Of a stretch of DNA of 64,000 nucleotides, positions 46,491 to 56,624 are shown one piece after another; positions within the stretch are counted from its first letter, which is position 1, and every line of letters starts with the position of its first letter. Made by a program: the position numbers and the translations under genes. The stretch is from Bryoerythrophyllum caledonicum (lineage: Eukaryota; Streptophyta; Bryopsida; Pottiales; Pottiaceae), in assembly GCA_963971425.1 (NCBI GenBank), contig OZ020514.1, positions 39,655,158 through 39,719,157 on the forward strand. Direction: 5' to 3'. Under the pieces are notes generated by a model. That model saw only the letters and a list, made by a program, of their open reading frames with translations, did not search any database and had not been told where the DNA came from.

Positions 46491-47291
46491 TGTCCAACCA
46501 TTATAATGTAGTTTTTATAATACAAACTATAAATAATAAAAAGGTAACATGGTTCACTGCACGGTTGACTACGCAATTAACTGCGGGTTTGACTGCATTG
46601 TTTATGTAGTTCACCGCACGGTTGACTACGTGGTTCACTGCGTGGATTATGATTTTAGTAGTATGATTAGTCAACAAGTTGGAAACTAGTTTTAGCCACC
46701 ATTGTCATGAATATTATCTCTCATTTGTTCACCTACTACAGTTCATTTTGTAATAGCCCTCTATCAAAACTCTTCCCTAGCACACAATTTTGATACTTGA
46801 TAAATTGTATAAGCTCAATATGTTATGCCTACCGAACGCCATGCATTTATTCTTCGTCTCATCTTCAACCTCAATTTCTTATCGTCTTATCCACAACTAT
46901 TCTCATTCCCATCTCTTGCATTTTTTTAATATTTTTTAATATTATCCAAATGAATATTTAATGTGTAATCATATAATTAGCCAATAACTAATGACTTTGT
47001 AATGATTTTTTATAGGATACTTCATGTATATTTGTATATCTAAAACTTCTATGCACAATTAAAGAATATTTAAATTTTACTTAATGAATGTTTGAAGTTT
47101 TAAAGTATATTTTAGGATAGTTTAATTAATATTTGTATATTTAATGATTATTTATAGAGTATTTAATGCACTGTTAATGAATAGATAATGAATAGTGCAT
47201 AAATTTCTAATGTAAAATTAATGTGTAGTTGAATATTCAATAAGTATTTAATGAATATTTACTGAATATGTAATGCACATTGAATGCATAA

Positions 47292-47529
47292 AACACCATA
47301 TTCATTATATTGGGAGATTGGGAGCCTTCCAAAATAATATTTGAAGCTTGAAAATGACCTAAATATGCAAATATTTAGTAAATTTGCACAATGCAATTTG
47401 TCCAATATCTACAATATGGATACATATTCAGCTTGAGTCGAGCTGAATGTGCACCAAAAAAATGTATTGGAAAAACCGTTCACAACTTTCAAAATTCTGG
47501 AAATCTCGCAATAAAATGAGTATGGTGTT
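47292..47529. mobile_element. 238-bp non-autonomous relative of elements 1 and 2
   Basis: Termini AACACCATATTCATTA and (inverted) AACACCATACTCATTT are flanked by exact ATAA duplications (47,288-47,291; 47,530-47,533). The left end matches the right end of element 1 (GGGAGATT then GGAGCCT...AAAATA and ACCTAAATATGCAAAT). The right end matches the element-1 left end (GAGATTTCCA). It is thus an internal-deletion derivative of an element-1-type transposon. It still carries one TTCAGCTTGAGTCGAGCTGAA palindrome (about 47,429). Confidence 0.85.
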
Positions 47530-47533
47530 ATAA

Positions 47534-49559
47534 TATGTGATGGATATCTAATGAGTATTTTACTTGTATTTCTATATTTATTGTATGTTTAAGTTTTTTC
47601 CTTTTCCAATATTCTTTTCTTTTCTCATTTTCGTTTCTAGAAGAATGTTCTTATATTTCCAATCTTCTACTTGTAGTTTCATTTTCCCTCCATATTTTGC
47701 ATTCTACTTTGTCCAATTTTTGATATTTTTCGTTTGCTCCATACCTACGTCCGATTATTCCCAAGCTCTTTCTTGCAAATTCTTGCTTTTCTACATGCAC
47801 TCAATCCTTCCTTACTATGATGCTCAAGATGTAATCAAACCATGATTATGGTTTCCTAAACTAATTGTCCACAAGTAAAAAACTTTATGTTCCACTATTT
47901 ACTAGGATTGACATTTAGAGTAGTAGTTGACATTTAGTGTAAAATAGTTTTGACACTACACTTATTGTTCATTTTACAATTACTATATGGATTCCTATTT
48001 AGTGTCCACTTCTCTAGAAGCCATCTTCTGTATACTGGAGCTACATAGTGCATTTTTGCTTTCTAATCTACTCCATTTAGTGATGGTGCACAATATAGCG
48101 CTAGTAGAGCTAAACTGTGCATATTTTCTTTTTAGTTCACTGCACCCAGTGATGAGGCACACGTTAGCGCTACTGGAGCTAAAGTGTGTGCACACACTTC
48201 TTTTGGTTCATTGCACAAAGTGATGGTGAACACCTTCGCTAAAAACCGAGCTGATGTATGTGCAATGTGTATATCCACTTCTACAAACAATCATTTTGAA
48301 CTCCGTACTTCTCTTTATGGTTAAGTATTTCACAAGTGAAATAGTAATCTTTTGAATTTTAAAAGGATTTTCAATATATGTGGACCTAAATCTCCAATAG
48401 TAATATTAAAAAAAATAAAAATATGACGATCCCCTAGTCTTTAGTGGATATGAAGTCTAAGTATTCTTGGTACCCTAAATCAATAATATGTGAAAATGTG
48501 TGAAAATGTATGAATTGGGATGTAATCTTATTTTTCACTAGAAGAATAACATGTTTTTCCACAATATCATTCGTTCTAATATTACTTCTATGTATTCAAA
48601 ATATCACATTCCATAGTGAGTCATAGCAAAACGTTTCTTAGGTTGCTCGACGTGCCGGCAATCGAGAAGTTTCTCTTTTGGCTCGCATAACTTTTATTGA
48701 AGACGTTCATTGAGAAAATAAATTACTAATAATTATGCCTCATGACTTTTATCATCCTTCTACAAAATTTTGAGAATTTCAAATATAATTTGCGACCACT
48801 AGAACGTGCTCAAAAACTAATTATTCCTTTTTTGCAGGTATAAATAAATTCAAAATTACTTACATTACGAACATTAAATTATGCCTGATGCACTAAGTGA
48901 TACACTTTGTATTGTTTATATTTTATATTTTGATTATCCTTTTTTTGTCATGAGGAGGTCTCTCCGTTCCTTGTTGAAATCTTTTAATATTGTTCCACTC
49001 TCTATGTGTTACAAATGACAAAGTCTTTAATTTCACGTCAAAACATGAAATAAATTGTGTTTGGTCAAGAATTCTTCCATCTTTCATGTCATGCTTAGAT
49101 TGCCACACCCTAAATTCATGATAATGCAATGTGAACTCAAACATAAGATATTTTAATTCAAAATATTAGTAACCAATTTCAATTCCGAATCCAGACCATG
49201 GAGACACTTGGGATTCTTGCCAAAGAATGCACTTTCTAAATTGATGACAAAATAGTAACATGATGCACATTTTTAAAACCCCAAAAAAATGATGTCCAAA
49301 GCATGTTTGAGTACATATTTTTTTGCTAAATATACACGTGCACATAAAATATGTTTCTTTTAAAAATGCTACTTGTTTGTTAAGGTCTTTGATTTCAACA
49401 TAATAGATAAGTCCTATTTCGATTGTAATACAAATTATTTCTAATCATCTCAATATCTTCTCGACATTTTCCTATACCTTAGTTGAATTGTCAATATCAT
49501 GAATCTTCAAAGTATTATTATATTGAAATGAAATGACATCAGAAGATAACACCTAAACC
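47534..49559. other. AT-rich interior of element 2
   Basis: No gene supported. Decayed palindromes of the TAGCGCTAGTAGAGCTAAA type occur at about 48,093 and 48,164. The ORFs at 47,564-47,845 and 48,923-49,144 have no domain and are AT-driven. Confidence 0.5.
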
Positions 49560-49690
49560 AAGGACCCTAAACCTTGAACCCTAAAACCTGAACTTAAATA
49601 CCAAACCCTAAATCCTAAACCCTAAACCCCAAACCCTAAAAACCCTAACCCTAAACCCTAAACCTAACCCTAACGCTAACCCTAAGCGTT
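49560..49690. repeat. Interstitial CCCTAAA-type repeats
   Basis: A run of CCCTAAA/CCCTAA units occurs with variants (AACCCTAAAAACC, CTAACGCTAACC). It lies just upstream of the transposase leader, the same relative position as the tracts in arms A and B of element 1. It therefore seems to be a conserved promoter-proximal component of the element. Confidence 0.75.
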
Positions 49691-50314
49691 ACCCTAAAAC
49701 CTTGTATATAACTCGCATGTGCGAGTATATTCGAGGTATGTACTCTTCCTTATTTTAGTCAGCCAGGAAATAGTTGATTCTGTTTCCCGCTAAGATTTCG
49801 AATTTGCACCTTTTTAGGGGTTGTGGAAAAGCCCCCCCGCCAATTCTGAAGTTTCCTCCCGCCAATTCTGAAACGGTCGTGTGTCCGTGAGTGACCTCGC
49901 CGATCCTCGAAAACTTTCTTCATTTCTTTCCTTCTCACTTTGGTTGCTGTGCAAGGTTGTTGTGGAGAGGCTTGGAGGTAGAAGAACTGTCGGAGGTTGA
50001 GGAGGGTAACATCTACAGGTTACGCACGGTTGAGCAGGGCGCTTGCGCGAGGCAACAACGCACCAGTTGTCTTCTTCATAAGGTATACAATGTATACTTC
50101 TTGCATTCTCCGTGCACAGTCTCTAGCAATTAGGATGTGACAGTGTGTAGGGTTATTGCGGTGGTTCCAATTGCTACTGTGATTTTGAAGCATCACTGCG
50201 AGTTTCGTGACGACTAACGGGAAGATTTGGGTTGTAGTACACAGAGAGTCAGATTCATATGCTGAAGAGTTTTATCATATGAATCCCTAAAAAGACGCCA
50301 AAAATCACGGAAGG

Positions 50315-50775
50315 ACAGTTTAGCTCGAGTCGAGCTAAACTGTCTTACCATCTTTCCAAGGACAATTTAGCTCGAGTCGAGCTAAACTGTCTTACCATCT
50401 TTCCAAGGACAATTTAGCTCGACTCGAGCTAAACTGCCGATATATATTATTATCAACAGTTTAGCTCGAGTCAAGATAAACTGTCCTTGGAAAGATGGTA
50501 AGACAGTTTAGCTCGACTCAAGCTAAACTGTCTTACAATATTGTATTGACAGTTTAGCTCGAGTCGAGCTAAACTGTCATACCTTCTTTCCTAGTACAAT
50601 TTAGCTCGACTCGAGCTAAACTGTCGATAAATTTTTTATCGATAGTTTAGCTCGAGTCGAGCTAAATTGTCTTACCTTCTTTTGAAGGAAAGTTTAGCTC
50701 GACTCGAGCTAAACTGACATACCTCATGTCCTATTTCTGTTTACCTCGACTCGAGTTAAAATGACAATGAGTCTG
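50315..50775. promoter_or_regulatory. Palindrome cluster in the transposase leader
   Basis: Ten sites lie at about 50,318, 50,366, 50,411, 50,458, 50,506, 50,552, 50,601, 50,644, 50,693 and 50,740, mostly GACAGTTTAGCTCGA...CGAGCTAAACTGTC. Spacers are partly inverted copies of each other (TTACCATCTTTCCAAGG at 50,344 and 50,392; its complement at 50,480), giving a higher-order palindrome centred near 50,440. Weaker sites follow at 50,890-50,990. All lie between the promoter side and the ATG at 51,097, which follows a TGCAG acceptor, so they probably sit in a 5'-UTR intron. Confidence 0.9.
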
Positions 50776-51096
50776 ATAGTCATAAATTTAGGTCGGGTCG
50801 GGCTTAGTTGTCTTTGTCAAGGGTGAAATAATTTCATATTCAGATTATAGCTAATTGCATGAAATTTTATACTTGTCATCTTATACCGCATGAGTTTACC
50901 TCGAGTGGAGCTAAATTTATTTGGTCTGCCATGTCAGCTCACTTGAATCATAGTTTTTTTTCAAGCGCCAGACCTTACCTCGATTCGAGATCAATTACCC
51001 TCTTCCTATGCTTCTTCATAAATGTCTATTCCTACAAGGCGTTTACCCATTTTTATTTGTCAGGGTTATTTAATAAGTATCTCATTGGAATGCAGA

Positions 51097-53753
51097 ATGT
51101 CGTCTTCGGAGGGCGACGATGTTCATGTTGACACTCCCGTGAATCCAGACCTTCCTGAGTTTGATGTTATTCCTCGCCGTCTCTGGGTCGAGCTGACTGT
51201 TTCGCTTCACAATGATTCGGGTGTTTGCGTTGCGGAGGGGTTGGTTCGCAATGTCCGGTCCAGTGCACTTCAAGGTTCCCTAGTCTTCTTGGGGATTCGA
51301 ATGTTGTAGTACAAGTGTCCAGTATTTTTGTTTTAGACGAAGCTCCTGATGAGTGGAGGTACTCGTTTAAGACCTGGCCTATTCAACAAGTCTTCTTAAA
51401 CGGTGTGAGTCTCTTCCATCATTGCCTTCGGGACATTTACAATGTCTGGTTGGTTGAGCGTAACAGACCTCTAGGTGGGAGCTCCCGTTCGTACGACAAT
51501 TCCTCAAGGAATACACGTCCAATTGTGTCCAGGAATGCTGAATTTCTCATGACCCCTCTTTCCATTAACGCTGTTGCGAGCAATAGTTGTTGCAGTTAAA
51601 ACTGTGTTCAACATGATTACTTTCTATCGAGTACTTTCTATCGGAATGCAAAGGACGCTGCCGCTGGTCATGCGGCTCAACACCATGGGAATACCGGTTT
51701 GCGTAAGCCTAGAGGTCATACGGTTGTGGCTACTGCCGCTCTTGGAGCCATTCTCGATAGACATGCGGACCACATGCCTCACAAGTCTCGTGTTCTCCCA
51801 TCTGGCGAGAAGGCTGTGGCAAAGGTCCTCCCTGCAAGTTTTAAGTGGAAGGATCAGATACCGCTTCTTGATGATCATCTCGCTGATTGTGGATTGCCGC
51901 CAATCTCAACCTCAAGCTTGAGTAAGATTCGGCGTGTGAGCTTCCCTGAGTACTATGCCAAGAAAGTTGGAGACAACTTTGCCCGTTGTTCTACTCGTGA
52001 CAAATACCAGGATCAGAAGAAGTTTGCTCAACCTGGAACACAAGCATCATTGCTATGGCAAAAGAAGATGCAGGTTCACATCGATTCTGCCTTCTCACAT
52101 CGGGACTTGTACTACGTGAACCGATTTCGATCAAAGTCGTCGCCCCAAGAGGTTCTTACCATCATGCATGATAAGATGGATCACTCAAAGACCGCCTCCC
52201 CGATTTTTTCACATAAAACAAAGCACCTAGATGGGCTTATGAAGTTGCCTCTTGCAATCACAGGTATGCTTGCCCATAGTCATGTGGACCAACGTTACGC
52301 CCATTACGGCCTTGATTTGTACTCCCATGATGCCAATTACACAGTCAGGTCGTTTGCAAAACTATTGCGTGACCTGGAGGCGCCTCCGAAGTCATCGTCC
52401 CGGCAACTCTTTCCAGAATCTAGTTCTCATCCATTGTATGCGGCGGTATTACGGAGTGCGGAGATGTGTTTGGATCCATTAGGGTAGATTCCAGATATCC
52501 TAGTTCCAAGGAGGCCTTTGCCACCTATATTGAATGTACAAATGGACAATGCAGTTGGTGATAACAAAAATAGATTTGTTTTCTGTTTTTGGTCTCTCCT
52601 TGTTGCAAAACGCATCTTCCGCGAGGTGTATGTTAACTTTATGCTAGTTGGGCATACACATGATGATATAGATGCATTATTTGGACGTTGGAGTAGAACA
52701 CTGAGGAAGGAGAGTTTTCCAACCATTCCTTTGCTCATGAGGTCGTTTTTGAAAAATGAGAGTGTTCCCACAATCCCGCATCTCATCCAAGAGGTTCCTG
52801 ACTTTAAGAAGTTCATTGGGGGTATGATTGCGGACGGTGATGAAGCTTTGGAGGGTCATACAAAGGCTCATCAGTTCAAGTTTTATATGGACTCTAGTGG
52901 TTGTCCGGTAATGAAGTATAAAATCCTTTGTCATGATGAGGATTGGCTTCCTAAGGGAGGAGAAGGTAGTGGCATCAAATTGTGGAAGGAGGATTCTGAA
53001 GGGAGGTCTTTATGGCCTCGCGGAGAACCTGATGCATTGAAGCCTTCTATGATGCGGCATCTCCATGAGGTGGTGAAGGGACTTTCAGGATTCATCGATC
53101 ATTGGGAGCAATCATCGCGGGAGTCTGTTGAAGCCCGTTTGCATTTTGAGCCGCTATCGTATTATTGGCGCGATGTTAGAGATGCTCTGACACTTCCAAT
53201 GGATACACCGATATCATTGGAAGACGGCTTTTGGCCAACGACGCGAATTGCCCATGCCATTGAAGATGAGTTCTCAGCGGAGGGTGAGGTTCGCGAGGAG
53301 TACCGTGAAGATGAGCATTTTGTTGGCCAGAGACGCGATCGTCCACCTCCTTCTTTTAGAGTTGGTCGTGATCTTTTTGCTGGCTATTTTGTTGCATTGC
53401 GGCCTTGTGATGGGGACGAGCGCCCATTTTGGATTGCTCAAGCAGTTTCAGATCCTAATTCTAACCCGGATATGCCATACACCGTACGTATCCAATTCTT
53501 CCGCCCTATATCGCGCGATTGGGATGTTATGAAGTTCTATAAAGATTGGGACACAGATTGCAACCTTCGTTGGACAATTGAAAAGGGGATAGCCATTACG
53601 TGGGAGAGTACCGATTCAATCTTGATAGCATGGAAACCTAGGTCTTCAAAGAGGGATGGAGGTCATGTGCAAGATTCAACTACAAAAATTCCGAAGGGAC
53701 AAGTAGCAATTATCAAGGCCTCCTTGGAAGCACTTGCTAGGTCCGAATCGTAA
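51097..53753 (+). pseudogene. DUF7869-type transposase of element 2, nearly intact
   Basis: ATG 51,097 (MSSSEGDDVHVDTPVN) directly follows an acceptor. One frame change is needed near 51,290. TAA occurs at 51,598-51,600 (CCS*NCVQHD) and TAG at 52,485-52,487 (PLG*IPDIL). Otherwise about 880 codons are open. Marks: a Cys motif CCSxNC, then KFAQPGTQASLLWQKKMQ, then the RNase-H-like core with NVQMDNAVGDNKNRFV (first acidic residue), FWSLLVAKRIFREVYV and the hallmark VGHTHDDIDALFGRWS. A C-terminal half follows, through WPRGEPDALK and a YFVALRPCDG region, to SES-TAA-TAG. DUF7869 proteins are transposase-like proteins in plants and other eukaryotes. The related pseudogene at 58,416 has CAA-TGA where this gene has TAA-TAG, so the final TAA may itself derive from a Gln codon. 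Only three lesions separate it from an open gene. Confidence 0.75.
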
Positions 53754-54738
53754 TAGACTTAGATAAATGGATTTCCTTTTCCTAGATTTTAGATTCTGAT
53801 GCGTAATACTTCATGTAGTATGGTTAGATCCATTGGTGCTGAGATTATAGATATTTGTATTTCATTAATTTACACTCCGTATGACTATAATATGTGATGT
53901 CAATGATTGCTATGAAATATTCTCTCCATTCTTTTTGTGTATCGGTGATAATTTGCAGTATGTTTTATTTTCTTTTTATAATAACAATGTGGTAAATTGC
54001 TTCTAGTCTTGAAACCAATAATACCAGTAATTGCCTTCATGGTGAATGATAGAAAGTAAATGTTGGGTCGCACTTTAGCTCTAGTGGAGCTAAAGTGTGA
54101 GCAAATCTTCTTATTTAGTTCAGTGTGCTTAGTAATGGTGCGCACTTTAGGTCAAGTGGAGCTAAAGTGTGTGGAATTTCCTTTTTGAGTTTATTGCACC
54201 TCTAAGTGATGGGGACACTTTAGTTCGAAGAGAGGTAGTGTGTGCAATTTTTTTTCCACTTGTGAGCACCATCATTTGAAACTCGTTATATATATTTTTT
54301 GCCAATGTGTATTCCACAAGGAGAATTGAAATTCTTTTAAATCAAAAAGGGCTCATCAAAATGTGTTTAGCTAATTTTCTTACAAGTGGATATTTGTCCA
54401 TCATTTAGCTCACTTTTAGCTAAATTGGAGCATGGTGTTAATCCGGGTTAGTAGGATCGAGTGTGAATATTTAGCTATTCATATTCAATGAACACATGTG
54501 GTATAAAAGAAGTGTCAACTAATGTGTTCTTCTTTTCAATATGATACTTAGATTCGTAATGTAATGTTATCCGCAGTACTTATTTTTCTACGGATTTCTG
54601 TAGAAAACATTACCTCCCAATTTAATGGAAACTCATATCCCTCCATATTGTAGAGTTTAGATGTGCACTTTAGCTCTTATTATCTACATGTGTTAATTTG
54701 GGAGTCACTAAATCTCCCAATATAACGAATATGGTGTT
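53754..54738. other. Right subterminal region of element 2
   Basis: A non-coding tail of the transposase gene with two or three TTTAGCTCTAGTGGAGCTAAA-type palindromes (about 54,074, 54,148, 54,222). The terminal GGGAGAT...TCCC hairpin and GAATATGGTGTT follow at 54,738. Confidence 0.65.
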
Positions 54739-54742
54739 ATTT

Positions 54743-56624
54743 GTTTAAAAAACTAAAGTTCATTATCTACAACTATACTCGTATCAATATTTTCCATTGA
54801 AAACCACTAGTACTCCGATTGAAAAACAATGGTAGAGTTTACTCTGAGGCCTCCCTAGTTTCAAGAGTAGAGTGTTACACATGTTTTTAAAATTAATTTG
54901 AGTATTAGATATGCATCAATAATTTTTATTTTTTTTGTTCTTGTTCATCAACAACCATACGTAGTTCACCTAGTATGTTAACGACAAGCTTACATGTCCA
55001 TTTTAATATTTCAAAATGCTCCAACATCCTTGGTGGTAACTCAATACAAATTTGGCTTTTACCTCATTGATAATATCTAAAGGCAATTAAAAGAATAAAA
55101 AACTATCAAATTCTTCAATAATTATCGACATGTTCTTTGTATCAATATTGTTTTCCATTGTAATATCTTGTCTTAGCGAGGGACCCTATGTGAGTATCAT
55201 CTAGGTTTTGGCTTCATTAAGTATATAGTGAAAATTGTTATATATAGAGATAAATTATGATATGATATAAATTTATAAATATTGGTAGAGTCAATTGATA
55301 AAAATTAAATACTTGGATAGAATTTATACTTAGTGATCAAGCTTCTATTATATTTTATTAATATTTTAATGTATTTTCAAAATTATAATTTTAGATATTC
55401 CATGATTAATCTTGTAAAAATATTCAACTAACAAAATGGCAATTATGAATGACTCTTTGAATTTAAAAGATGACCTTTAAAAAGAAGTATACAACAAGTT
55501 TAACTTTATTTATATTTTCATTTATCAATAGTACAATCAAATTCATTTAAAATGGAGAGTTGTCCAAAATTTTGGAAAGTATAAACTTTTTGTCCAGGTG
55601 ATTATCCATGTAATGTTAAGGTGCTACCTCTATAATGCATAGGTGATACCCATGTAATACTTAGGTGAAACCCACTGTGTCCAAATCATTGGGACAAAGA
55701 AAAATAATTCTTTTGACTTAGAGGTGTTGAAGCGACTAGTAGGTACGGTAATGATAATCAATGATTATAAATTCTTGATCAATTGCACATTTTTTCCTTT
55801 TAGAAATCTATAGTTAAATTTTCTAATAAACTTGGAGTCATATTGTCCAACCGTAGGAATTTGATATATCCTAGGAACAAATAGTAATCATTTGAGGTAG
55901 CTTTGATATGATTGAAGAACCTTCAATTTCAAAATCAATGACTTATTGCATATGTATTTAAAAATACAATCTCATTATTGAAGTTTCGTTTCACAATAGA
56001 TTAGGATTCTCAATCCATGAAAGATATTTGATAGTTTTCAAAATTAGGTTTTTAATTTGAAGCCCCCTCATCCAATCACTAGATTCCAATCTACTTAGAT
56101 ATTCATTTAACTCACTATTTTATCCATGATATTGCCATTAGGCCAAAATCTATGCATGTATTTTAAAAAATATTAATTTTTTTGAACATATACAAACTTT
56201 GGAATTATATTTTTGGTTTTTATATATGTGCTATCACAAAAAGAAGAAGATTAAATATTATAACTCAATTGTTTAACCATAAATCCTCCAAAAACAAGAA
56301 ATTTAATAAAAATTATTGTATAATCCTAGTGTCTTTGATCTGCGTTCACTAAAAGGAAGTTTTTGACTATGATATATACAAGCCTATAGAGTAGGTGCAA
56401 AATGTATATAACCCAAATTGTATATAATAATGGCAATTTTTTTTCATACTGTAAGATTGTCATTCATCATGTAAAGTTGCAATGGGTCCATTCAATAACA
56501 ACATGTCCAAAATAGTCTTCACCATCACTTTAAAGCCATAATCTTCCAAATTCTACTATAAAGGAATTAATAAAATTTGTATTAATACATATATTCATTT
56601 AAAACGTAGAGGTTGTTATGTTTG
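54743..56624. other. Central spacer of element 1, right of element 2
   Basis: Very AT-rich, with no supported gene and no palindrome cluster. Together with 34,666-35,336 it forms about 2.5 kb separating the two inverted arms of element 1 before element 2 inserted. Confidence 0.6.

Larger units (their letters stand above)
35337..54738. mobile_element. Giant TIR transposon, element 2 (19.4 kb), nested
   Basis: The ends AACACCATATTCGTTATATT and its inverse share a diagnostic G (ATTCGTT) that distinguishes them from element 1 (ATTCATT). Exact ATTT duplications flank it (35,333-35,336 and 54,739-54,742). Gene order from the left: unassigned minus-strand exons, FCP1-like phosphatase (minus), ParB/methylase-like gene (minus), two long hairpins, palindrome clusters, a nested 238-bp relative, then the transposase (plus) near the right end. 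It is inserted in the central spacer of element 1 and is clearly the younger of the two, since its genes have far fewer stops. Confidence 0.85.

Noticed and set aside
49560-49690. Chromosome end (telomere)
   Set aside because: The CCCTAAA units are degenerate, only about 130 bp long, and lie inside a transposon with unique DNA on both sides.
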